Shown: piece by piece, positions 44,024 through 53,298 of the stretch
How positions within the stretch are numbered: position 1 is the stretch's first letter
How the letters are laid out: each line of letters starts with the position of its first letter
Source of the DNA: Takakia lepidozioides
Lineage: Eukaryota; Streptophyta; Takakiopsida; Takakiales; Takakiaceae
Direction: 5' to 3'
Assembly: GCA_030704615.1 (NCBI GenBank)
Contig: CM060732.1
Location: forward strand, 10,106,001-10,170,000
DNA: 64,000 nt
Position numbers and translations under genes: made by a program
The notes under the pieces: model-generated
The model's database searches: none
The model's input: only the letters and a program-made list of their open reading frames with translations
What the model was told of the DNA's origin: nothing

Positions 44024-44719
44024 TTAATGTGGCAGTAACCAAAACTCTCTTCTGTAGTATCTCTTGTATATGCCTGGGTTTCTTTCAAGCTTCAATGCAC
44101 CCTTGGCTATATTAGAAGTCTCCGTTATCATATAACCATATGGCAAACAAGTCTGGAAAGCTGTTCTTGGTGTGAGTTTGATCCACAAAATATCCTTTGG
44201 AATCCAATTCTTTACCAATACAAGCTCTTCATGCATATGAGTATAAACATTCACCTTCCTTTCCTCCCAGCCTTCAAACTCTACTCGCTTAATGGATAGC
44301 AATGCTATCACATAAACCAGTGTCGGTAACCAACGTGCTCTTCCTCTACAGGCCACCTGATAAATCTTTATCACTCCTTTCTCCAGAACCCACTCAGGGT
44401 CAGCATCATGCACTATTTTAAGATTGTTTTCTTTACAACCGTCTGGCAATTCCAAGAACCTCTGAAAGAATCGTTTGGACAATCTTTCCTTCTCAGTTTC
44501 ACAGGGAATTGGATTAACATCAAATTCTTTAATTCTCCAACCACCATGATCCCACCAAATGCCTGTCACATCTGGTTGTTCATGACCCAGTTCCCCAGTA
44601 TGGTCGCCAAATGTCGAACGGCTTTTACTCACCCATCCCTTCGCTATCCGAGGTGGAAACTCCAAGATAGAAGAGTTGGATATCTCTAAGCACTCAGCCC
44701 GCTCAGTACAATCAGTCAT
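44024..44719 (-). CDS. Additional open frame upstream of gag in gypsy element 1
   Basis: 231 intact codons in the same direction as gag, ending 20 bp before the gag start. It includes EFPPRIAKGWVSKSRSTFGD, TGIWWDHGGWRIKEFDVNPI, a hydrophobic WLPTLVYVIALLSI stretch and a Tyr/Arg-rich end (NPGIYKRYYRREFWLLPH). I recognise no domain. Its length, intactness and tight spacing suggest an accessory gene of the retrotransposon. Similar leader frames are known in some plant gypsy lineages, but I cannot assign this one. Confidence 0.5.
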   Translation of the reverse strand: MTDCTERAECLEISNSSILEFPPRIAKGWVSKSRSTFGDHTGELGHEQPDVTGIWWDHGGWRIKEFDVNPIPCETEKERLSKRFFQRFLELPDGCKENNLKIVHDADPEWVLEKGVIKIYQVACRGRARWLPTLVYVIALLSIKRVEFEGWEERKVNVYTHMHEELVLVKNWIPKDILWIKLTPRTAFQTCLPYGYMITETSNIAKGALKLERNPGIYKRYYRREFWLLPH

Positions 44720-45240
44720 GACCTGCAGCTAGTGAATCATGGTTGTGCTTCCCCTTTGTATTCCTTCTTGCCTTCATGTTATCAATTTACCTTATCTGAT
44801 ACTGTAGCATCAGTTTGCTTCAGTATCTTCTTAGTTCCAGTTAATCATGCATTCATTTCACAGCTTCAGTCATGTCTCTCTACACAGTGTGCTTGTATCG
44901 AATAAGTATCAGATTACGATTTATCAGGTACTAGGCCAATGTCAAGTGACTCTAATCCGTCCTACAGTATCACTACAGTTCTGCATGAAACAAACATCTA
45001 CTGTCCAACTCTCCTCTTTCTCCGTGCTTTCGTTCTTGTTCTCCGCCCGATCTCCTCTCCTCCATGACCAAGAAGTGCTCCCAGAAGTCTGTCCCCCCCA
45101 GAAGTCTCTGCTCTCCGCTTTATCTACCTACAAGCTGTTCTAACCGCCTTGCTAACAATTAACTGTCATCCCTAATGTAACACGTTCTTTCTGCAGATGT
45201 CGTTCCTTCACAGTCCCATGATAACTGTTCCCTATGTACT

Positions 45241-45430
45241 GTGACAAGCTGTGTCAAACTATGCCGAGCTGTGACTGGCTGTGTCAGCTGTGTCGGGCTG
45301 TGCAAAGCTGTGGCGGGCTGTGTCGGCTGTGTCGGCTGTGCGAAGCTGTGGTGGCTGTGACGGGATGTGTTGGCTGTGTCGGGCTGTGTCGGCTGTGACT
45401 GGCTGTGACGGGCTGTGTTGGCTGTGTAAC
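45241..45430. repeat. GGCTGTGT minisatellite, block 1
   Basis: Irregular tandem copies of GGCTGTGTC / GGCTGTGAC / AAGCTGTG fill this stretch; a shorter relative lies at 45800-45850. The same word dominates block 2 at 48150-48428, so it probably belongs to the retrotransposon's non-coding sequence. Confidence 0.85.
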
Positions 45431-47295
45431 CCTCGTCCCTAAAGCCTGCTGTTGTCACCCTTAGCTCCTGTTTGTTTCAGTCTGTGTAAAAATTAAGGGT
45501 ACCCCACAGAACCCTTAAAAGCATCTAAGTCCCAAGCAGCCCTCTAACATACCCGTTCCCTATATGCATTAATGGGCCCACAATTCGTTTGGACTGATGT
45601 GTCGGGTAGGTACTTTGACGGCCGAATTTGTCTTCTATCTTGATGACACCCGTGGTTGCCATTCATGCCCGGCTGTGTGTCTCGCCCTGGCGTCCACGTG
45701 TCCAATTCTAAACTTGCCTCCGTCCACTTTTCCGCCGGCCACTCTCCGGATGTTAACCCACGTCCACCTGTCACTGATCCTATGGACTGTGTAACCACGG
45801 TAGGCTGTGTTGAGCTGTGACAGGCTGTGTCATACTGTGGTACACTGTGATAGTGTAGTGTGAATGCAGGGGAGTGACATTACATCTTTGTTTTACCGTT
45901 AAGACCTACATCACATAATAGGAGTGCCCGTTATCCCAACTGCAGGAGGGATGTATCCCTGCATGCAGGTAATTTCATGGGCACCCTGAGCTTATGCTTT
46001 GCCAGGAGAAAAAATGGCTAAGTCATGACAGTGCGTATTTTCATCCATGCGATGAACGTTTTCATCACTGGTGCTTAACCTAAAATCACGGGTTGAGAAA
46101 AACAAAGAGGAAGATGACGGGTGACTCGTAGCAGCTGCTGCGAGCAGTGGTGTTGGCAGGGCAGCCTGTTGTTGGGAGGTTGTACCTATACTGTGGGATT
46201 TTGCTTGGTTTAGGAAGCAACATTAAGTGCCTCTGCTTGGTATTCTGTGTAAAGGGAAGCAGTGCTGCCTCTCTCGGAGTGATGATCAATTCCAGGAGAT
46301 AGGAGCATGTAAGGAGAGCGGCGCACCACCGCTGCCACCATTGCCTTGAAGATGACAGTTATGGGCAGATGAGCAAGCAAGGAAAACGGCCAGCTGCTGG
46401 AAGCACAAGGAAGAGAGTCTGGGCACAATCAATGGGGGGGATAAAACATGTGGAGTGCTGGCTGTATGGCATCTCAGGTTCTCTGTCATCAAGCTTCTAG
46501 CTGCTTTTGTGTCTTCTTGTTATAGGACCAGGTCGATTCGTAAGTAGGAATTGCATAGAGCAATTTAGTAGGCAAGCCACAGGATGTTCCAAGGGATGAA
46601 GAGGAGCCATCATGGCATGATAAAGACTGGAATCAAGACAAGGAGAAAAGGTTGAAGTGGCTGCTGACAGGCGATGGCGAGGTGCCACCTTGACAGGCAG
46701 ACCCACCGCTTCACTAGAGGATAAAAACAGATAAGTCTGTGGACTGTTGGCCTTTTTTGGTTGAAACTTAGAAATTGCTTTTGGTAGATTTAGGACTGCA
46801 TCTTGGTAGAAGAGAAAAGGTGGAGACATGTGATAGAGGAAAAGGTTTTTGGAAATGGAATGGAGACTCTGGACTTCAAACCAGAACATGGAAATGATGG
46901 ATGCACCTGATGTTGTGGTGTCAGTAAGAGAAATGAGTGAAGAGAGAGAGAGAGAGACTGTTTGTCACTGAAATCAGAATGGTCACTGTTGTCTTCATTC
47001 TTGAATCTTGTTTCAGTGTTATAAACCTGCACACAATGCTGCCGTGGGTAGTGATGCACTGAAACCAATGTAAATCTAGCTTGTTTGCCTGGAGAGATCA
47101 AATGAGGGTTAGCTGGAACTGTTGAAAACATAGAAAGGATAAGGTGATCTAAGTATGGTGTCAAGATATGAACAATTGCGTGACACAGTTGAAGGGAAAA
47201 GAGGGATGTTGGGGTATTTGGTTGAAACCTGAAGAAGGGATGAGAGCTGTTTGGGCAATGGGTTCTTTGGAAAAAGGTAGTGTGAAGGGCTGAAC

Positions 47296-47298
<3 letters not shown>

Positions 47299-47352
<54 letters not shown>
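47299..47352. repeat. (GA)n microsatellite
   Basis: 54 bp of uninterrupted GA repeats. Confidence 0.97.
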
Positions 47353-47356
<4 letters not shown>

Positions 47357-48149
47357 GAGAAGAAAGGGACAAGAAGGAGAGAGGAAGAGAGAGACTGATG
47401 AAGAGGATGGTTGTGTCTTGAGAGACCGAGGATGACTTCAAGGCTGGCTGCACTGGATGCTTGGCAGAGTGTGCATTTGCATTACATGATAGATGTGTTG
47501 CTGTGAAGAAGTGAGGAGCCTGTAGACATAGACAGAGATAGAGAAATAGACGAAAAAGGGAAGAGAGAGAGAGAGAGAGAGAAAAAAGGGGATTTGGGAA
47601 ATGAGTGAGCTGTTCAGCAAAAGGGCGATGGGGGGGATGGCCAATTTGGGGAGATGAGATGAAGAAAACCTGAACCCTGAATGAAATCAGTGCCTCTGCA
47701 GTTCAAGAAGACCTGAGCTGCCTTCTCCTAAATCTGTGTCACCATTACAAAAGGGGATTTCCGACGTGTCACTGCTCAAGGGGGCTTCACACAAAGGGTC
47801 CTGTTTACCGTTGCCATTGGGCTGCTTGCATCACAGAAAAGATCACGCCAACACTGTTGGTGCCGTGATCATAGGGCCAGACTGTTGTATAGAAGTAGAA
47901 CCGAGAGCAAGAACAATTCAAAAACTCCCCATCCATGTCTTCTCTTCCGCTGCGGCGTGGATGAGGATTCCGTAAACTCTGATCACGAACGAACCTGAAG
48001 GAAAACCCATATAGCCGTGTGACGATGGTTGGACAGAGTAAGAACGCTCCTTTCCTTTGCTAGGCACAATCAACTGGGGGGAGGGGAGGACCACAGCTTT
48101 AGGATTAACCAGAAGGGGATTCACGCCCCTTCTTTTCACACTACAATAG

Positions 48150-48428
48150 GCTGTGTGGCACTGTGGTAAGCTGTGATAGGCTGTGACATGCTGTGGTAAG
48201 CTGTGATAGGTTGTGTCACACTGTGATGGGCTGTGATAGGCTGTGTGACACTGTGATGGGCTGTGATAGGCTGGGTCATGCTGTGGTAGGCTGTGAGGTT
48301 GTGTCACACTGTGATGGGCTGTGATAGGCTGTGTGACACTGTGATAAGCTGTGATAGGCTGTGACATGCTGTGGTAGTCTGTGATAGGCTGTGTGGCACC
48401 GTGATGGGCTGTGATAGGCTGTGTCAAA
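48150..48428. repeat. GGCTGTGATA minisatellite, block 2
   Basis: Tandem variants of GGCTGTGATAGGCTGTG, with CACTGTGAT and CATGCTGTGGTA insertions at roughly 20-50 bp intervals. It lies just beyond the end of the gypsy 2 pol gene. Confidence 0.9.
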
Positions 48429-48514
48429 CTTGTACTGCCCGCCATGATCATATACGCTTGGCTTAGCGACAAGTGCTCTATACTCCGTTGGTATCACTGG
48501 CGCAGCCCTTGACT

Positions 48515-48764
48515 ACTTTTGCGTTTGGACATCCAAATCGTGCTTCAATGGTTTGTCATGGATACCACTGTACCCCTTCAACTTATTGGCATGACTCTTC
48601 CCAGCATCTCTTTGTTAATGGTTTGTAACATGGTTGTGTTGTTATCATACATCTTTTGTGTGACATAAGGTCATTTCCATGGTGATTTAAGCTTAGAAGC
48701 TTTAATCTTCCTCTTCTTCTGCAACCAGAGAACCAAATCTCCCGTCTTAAAAGTCTTTAATTTG
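48515..48764 (-). pseudogene. 3' end of gypsy 2 pol (integrase C-terminus), separated by transposon copy B
   Basis: The minus strand reads KLKTFKTGDLVLWLQKKRK and then KASKLKSPWK, the usual 'GDLVL....KL.PKW.GPY' integrase C-terminal pattern. A TGA replaces the expected Trp codon near 48675. It then continues PYVTQKMYDNNTTMLQTINK. The reading frame and the TSD sequence join directly to the integrase segment that stops at 59539, so these are two halves of one gene interrupted by a 10.77-kb insertion. Confidence 0.85.
48756..48764. repeat. Target-site duplication of copy B, left
   Basis: TTTAATTTG immediately before the left terminal repeat; the identical 9 bp follow the right terminal repeat. 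Nine-base duplications are typical of Mutator-superfamily insertions. Confidence 0.9.
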
Positions 48765-48845
48765 GAGGTTTGCTATTTCATGAGCATGAGCGGCATGAGC
48801 GGCATGAGCAGAGTAGTAACACAATCGGTTTTCATGAGCAGAAGT
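48765..48845. repeat. Left terminal inverted repeat of copy B
   Basis: The terminal 21 bp end in GCTATTTCATGAGC, followed by subrepeats ATGAGCGGC. Compared with the reversed right end, 18 of 21 terminal positions match; beyond that the match is carried by shuffled ATGAGCGG words. Confidence 0.9.
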
Positions 48846-49009
48846 ACAAATTTCGAAAATAAAAAACAATAAAAAACAATAATTTAATGCAATGTGTCAG
48901 GAAAAACAAATATATTATTCGGCCCCTTGAAGGGAAAATTGCAGTTTTGACAGTTGTGCTCATGATATTTCGTCTTCCGCTCATGCCAATTCCCAGCGAC
49001 ATGTGCAAA

Positions 49010-49450
49010 TATGGCGCCGAATTTTGCGGTAATAGGGTCCGTAACCTGAAAAAACGGCGACGTATTTCGCGGTAATAGGTCTCTCTGGCGAAAAATGGTG
49101 CCGAATTCCGCGGCTATAGGTCCCCTCATGACAGGTATTCGGCGCCATTTATCCAGTGCATGTTCGGACTTAGCCAGTTTTCGGCGCAAAATAGGGAAAT
49201 TCGGCGCCATTTTTCCAGACACTGTACCAGTGCATGTTGGGACTTAGCCAGTTTTCGGCCCAAAAAAGAGAAATTCGGCGCCATTTTTCCAGACACGGTA
49301 CTAGTGCATGTTGGGACTTAGCCAGTTTTCGGCCCCAAAAAGAGAAATTCGGCGCCATTTTCCCAGACACAGGTACCAGTGCATGTTGGGACTTAGCCAG
49401 TTTTCGGCCCCAAAAAGAGAAATTTGGCGCCATTTTTCCAGAAATGGCCC
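49010..49450. repeat. Subterminal 74-bp direct repeats of copy B
   Basis: The unit runs 'agtgcatgttgggacttagc' then 'cagttttcggccccaaaaag' then AGAAATTCGGCGCCATTTTTCCAGACAC. GGCGCC centres at 49205.5, 49279.5, 49353.5 and 49428.5 are 74-75 bp apart, about seven helical turns. Two looser copies lie at 49010-49145. They occupy the interval between the terminus and the 3' end of the transposase gene. Confidence 0.9.
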
Positions 49451-49596
49451 CACAACTGCTTCTGTTGGATCTCAATTTGAATGGAATATTGCCTCATTCC
49501 AGGAGTTTTGGGGTGCATTTCATTACACTGCAAAAAAAAGTATGATACAGCAAAATGCATTTGAAAATATCCATATGGAGGATTCCGTTTGCCCCA

Positions 49597-50131
49597 TCAA
49601 TGATTTCTGGAATGCCTAAGGAGGAGTTTGTGCAGCTCGTTCACGCTCAACGCCGGTGCATGAATAAAGTCATCAATAGTCACGTTCATCCTCAACCTCT
49701 TCAGGTAGATGTAATACAGATGCTTGCACGGATAATACTTCGAACCCTTCTTTGCTTCCATCAACGAGAAGCCCATACAATTGCAAGTCGGCTCCACTCC
49801 AATCGTAATTGTGTATACATCGTTGCGTACAGCCGAGCCGGCCGTTGCCATCCGATACACACGCCCAAGGCCGGGTGGGGGTACGTCCACGGAGCTCTGA
49901 ATAGTGCAAGCCATCCCAAGAGCATTGACAATCCGAGTCTCATTCAACTTGTTGGGAGGGTGTCGTCTCTTCACTCTTCCGAATCGCATTGTGGGATGTG
50001 CAGAATTGTCCAATCCGTCTCTACTGGACCGAGCAGTCTGCAATGGCTGGGTCTGAGGAACCGGAAATGCGTGGGCCGGGATGTCTGTGCGTTGCACCAT
50101 TCAAAATCCTGCTGCAGATAGAGCATCTGCC
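49597..50131 (-). pseudogene. SWIM zinc-finger end of the copy B transposase
   Basis: Encodes MVQRTDIP, FGRVKRRHPPNKLNETRIVN and the SWIM finger CNCMGFS...YYPCKHLYYIYLKRL, then a short tail. Near 50105 a TGA interrupts the frame (GF-stop-MVQ). Compared with copy A, about 90 residues containing RGRCSAIRVDTRQRC through GKPKYG are deleted at about 50140-50200. Thus the DDE domain and the SWIM finger can no longer be made as one protein here. Confidence 0.8.
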
Positions 50132-50821
50132 TCATTCTGAGAGAGGCTGCAACCCGGTGCAACAGGCCAGACGCCCAGAGGCTCCGGCATTCCCTGAATC
50201 CCGTCGAAATGCCGGCAATGTCCTCGCAATTCTCCACTGTGACTCCGACACTCTTGTCTCCACAATGGGAATGTTGTACTGCTTTACTACAGATGGCTCG
50301 TTATGTTGCCGGGGCACGCGCCCTATGCTCAAAGGAGATGACGATCTTGAACGTGCAGGACTTGCGGTGCTCGACGAGACCTCCTCGGGCAACATCACGG
50401 GACCACGAGGGAGCGTGCGAATATTCTTGTCAGCTCGCCATGAATCCTCTTCTCCGCCAGGTGCCTCGTCAAGTCTTCGTCTCACTGGACGGGTATGAAC
50501 ATCTCCTTCCAAATGTTGGCCTCTTCGCAGCAATGGCGTGTCCCGAAGGCCCTCTCGCAAGGCCGCCGCCCACTTCCGAGGATTCTTCGATCTGGAGGCA
50601 GTCCGCATCAGCATTTCCTGCCTGTCCGGCCCCAAGCCCCACTGTTTCCCTTTCAAGAACTCGTTGTACCTGCATTGCTGCATAATTGACCTCACAATGT
50701 CCTCCGTTGTGGCAGTGAGGATGTCCACCAGATGCGCCGTAGAGGAGGCACGCCAGGAAGAGTGCACTGATTCGGCCATGTTTGTCGTGGGCATGTCGGT
50801 GTCGGAGTCGAGACACATTTC
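50132..50821 (-). CDS. Transposase exon 2 (third catalytic residue), copy B
   Basis: Starts after a GTGCAG acceptor at 50822 and reads EMCLDSDTDMPTTNMAESVH, giving the Glu of the DDE triad, then GKQWGLGPDRQEMLMRTASRS and a basic Ser/Pro-rich hinge (RPVRRRLDEAPGGEE). It aligns over its whole length with 11197-11820 in copy A. The 86-bp intron that precedes it is at the same position in both copies. Confidence 0.8.
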   Translation of the reverse strand, partial: EMCLDSDTDMPTTNMAESVHSSWRASSTAHLVDILTATTEDIVRSIMQQCRYNEFLKGKQWGLGPDRQEMLMRTASRSKNPRKWAAALREGLRDTPLLRRGQHLEGDVHTRPVRRRLDEAPGGEEDSWRADKNIRTLPRGPVMLPEEVSSSTASPARSRSSSPLSIGRVPRQHNEPSVVKQYNIPIVETRVSESQWRIARTLPAFRRDSGNAGASGRLACCTGLQPLSE

Positions 50822-50907
50822 CTGCACAAGCACATGTTCAGGTTACAAGCAAGTTACAAATATGGCCAAGAATAATATTCAACGGGACGCGAATTCGTGC
50901 AACTCAC

Positions 50908-53127
50908 CTCCCGCATATAGTCGCCGAACTGGAGGAAACGATAATGCCACCATGCTAGCCAACTGACCATTGCTCCCTCGTCTGATTTCCTTACAGCACC
51001 TGACAATGTCCACCAAGCCCGTATGCATGCAAACTGTGTCTCTGCATCATCCAAGGTGGGAGCGCGCTTCCACGCAAGGCACATGGAACGGTGCTCCTCT
51101 CTGAAATTTGGCGCCACGAGCCTGGTTGTGTACTGCGAAAGGCTCTGCAGAAAATGGAACCCACAAGATCTCTCCTTGCCTTCCATGGGAACATTGGGGT
51201 CTTGCCCGTACACCCTTCGGATGGCAGCCCAATTTGCTTGTGCGTTGTCCGCCATGAAACCACGGAAATTGGGAGGGGGCAATCCCGCCTTGGCCATCTG
51301 TTCGTTTATTCCCTGCCAAAGAAGCATCTCCGATTGTGTGTCCTCTCCTTTCATCTCACAAATAGCAATTGTCATTAGCATCCTGCAGTGGGTGTCGTAG
51401 ACATGTGCACCCATTGTCACCCACTGGTGATTTGTAATTCGCTTGATATGGTCGAACATGACCCAACTGTTTGACAAGTTCCCACTCGTCATCCTGTCGA
51501 CCAGTTCGACGCCGCTGCCAGGTCCACACGTGGACATTTTGAATACGAAACAACGATCTGCCTCAGTCCCTTGTCCTGGAAACCTACTTCCATGAATGTA
51601 GTCATATCCACATCGTCGCTTCATCTCCAGAATGGAGTGCATATCCGAGCCACGCCCAATTTTCTGTTTGCATGAGACAATGTGGTTTCGGACATTCGGT
51701 GAACATACGTGGGACACCGACTCCAGCAATGCCTCCATTTCCTTCTCGTCGAGAGGAACTCTATCGGAGCCGTCTTCCGATATAATTCTGGCCAATGCCA
51801 TCTTATGGGCGGTTTGGAGCTGTATCTGTTTGGGTTTGGCACCCGGTCTCAACTTAACCTCCTCCTGAACGAGCTGCTCTGCTTCGTGGGCAGCCTCTCG
51901 CGAGTTCCCCCTCGCCAATTTGTGACAATGGGAACCAACGTGTATGCAAGCTCGGGTGAGGTCAGGGAAACGGTGCAACACATAGAACTGCTTGGCATTA
52001 CAAACAGACATGCAGTGTGGTGGTTCTTTGCAATGCGCACACTTAAATGTGGAGTTCGGAACCTTCTCCTGAGCTCGAAATGGTTGGTGAGCTGTGCCTG
52101 TCCAATCGGTCTCGTTCCTGTGACCTCTGGATTTAAAGTGGAAGCTAGTTGGGGAGAAACACCGCAACGCGCCCGCACAAACAACGTAGCGCACCCGCAC
52201 ACCATCGAGCATCTTCATGCTGGTGGTTTTGGTAACGCACCAAGGATGACCGTCATGTTTTCTATCCATATCTGTCAACATTCCGGACGCCCTCGAGTAG
52301 TCTGCCCGAGGAGGGAACTCAAAGAAGATATTACCGTCGACGTCGGCGGGAAGGCATGTAACCGATTTAATTACGAATTTGCTGTAGTCCAGCCCGGCCA
52401 GCTCCGACCGGTGTCCTTCCAGGTGAAGCCCTCGCAGAATTTCAAGAATAGATCGAACTGCGGTGCTCGTGCTGGGAATATGACTCCCTCCTCCACTGAC
52501 GTCCATTGAGGACTTGCCTGATCTCCAGGACGACCTCGGAACTTCCATGACCTCGTCTGAGTCGGACAGGTTGTGAACAACCCGGTTCTCGCTCGTCTTC
52601 ATGGATGGGTTCGGCTCTGGATTTACTTCGTTGCGGACTTCTCTCTTTGAGGTAGCCACTCTCTGATTCGCGGATTGTTTCGTGGAAGGCGCCAGGATAG
52701 AAGGTGCATTTGGCGGGCAAATGAAGTCCCCAACAGCCCTGTATATGACGCTGTCCGATGGTGGAACTCGCCATTCCCTGCCATTGCCGAAATCATCGTG
52801 GAGCACAACAATACTCTCGACAACAAGGCCGTTAGAGTCCTTCCTTTCCTCCTCCAAAAAAACCGACCCCGGTTTCAGGTGGTATCGAACGCACAGATAT
52901 TTCTCCATCACCCGGCAGGTGTCCCCTCTGCACGGAAATGAAGCTCTATGCTCGTGAGGAGGGCAGTACACTGTAGCGCTCGGGTTTTCCGCCATGGGAG
53001 ATGTGCACACAAGACTGCCAGGATGGCGTGCGGGGAAGCTCCCTGGTAGAAGGGGGTGCAGCGATGGGAATGAATGCGATGCCGATTTGTCCGAGCGACG
53101 AAGCCTGATCCAAATCCAGGGAGCCAA
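50908..53127 (-). CDS. MULE-type DDE transposase, exon 1, copy B
   Basis: About 740 codons, open. The Met near 52995 (MAENPSATVYCPPHEH) is the likelier start; the extra 44 residues upstream are Ser/Pro-rich. Domains: N-terminal CRVMEKYLCVRYHLKPGSVF (about 70-120); DGHPWCVTKTTS...VRYVVCAG (about 290-330), resembling the N-terminal DNA-binding region of MULEs; Cys cluster FKCAHCKEPPHCMSVC...CIHVGSHCH; catalytic core with WVTMGAHVYDTHCRML (first Asp), RGFMADNAQANWAAIRRVYG (second Asp) and SCGFHFLQSLSQY. It ends at GAG/GTGAGT; the third residue is in the next exon. It would cut and paste DNA at the terminal repeats. It reads leftward out of the palindrome array. Confidence 0.85.
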
Positions 53128-53298
53128 CTATCTCAAAAATCCACAGTCAGAGCGTTAATGAACCTTGTCTCCGGAATGCGGCCCCTGGTCTTTGCGCAAT
53201 AACTGCCAACGGTATGCAGTCAGAAAGTGGGGGGCCGTCCGGATGATGACGGCTGAAGGGGAGAAGCCGGCACTGTGCCGTCATATTACTACCCCCGA

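Larger units (their letters stand above)
38778..45160 (-). mobile_element. Ty3/gypsy LTR retrotransposon 1, truncated in integrase
   Basis: Minus-strand order is an extra leader frame, gag, protease, reverse transcriptase, RNase H, integrase, which is the Ty3/gypsy order. The 3' part (integrase core after the first aspartate, and the 3' LTR) is missing, replaced by element D at 38777. Long terminal repeats could not be delimited; the 5' leader lies somewhere right of 44720. It is closely related to retrotransposon 2 (59539-64000). Confidence 0.85.
45160..48514. other. Non-coding LTR/UTR-type region between the two gypsy elements
   Basis: The 5' leader side of gypsy 1 and the 3' side of gypsy 2 meet here, both on the minus strand. 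A single shared LTR or two decayed LTRs must lie within it, but I could not fix TG...CA ends or a primer-binding site. A purine-rich stretch on the minus strand at 48124-48138 could be a polypurine tract. Open frames here are short or follow simple repeats. A further GA-rich patch lies at 47566-47588. Confidence 0.45.

Noticed and set aside
48490-48512. TGGTATCACTGGCGCAG as an initiator-Met tRNA primer-binding site
   Set aside because: The orientation is plus, whereas both gypsy elements run on the minus strand, and the match breaks after eight bases.
45160-48514. Exact LTR boundaries for the gypsy elements
   Set aside because: I could not find a matching pair of TG...CA ends or a convincing primer-binding site, so no LTR feature is claimed.
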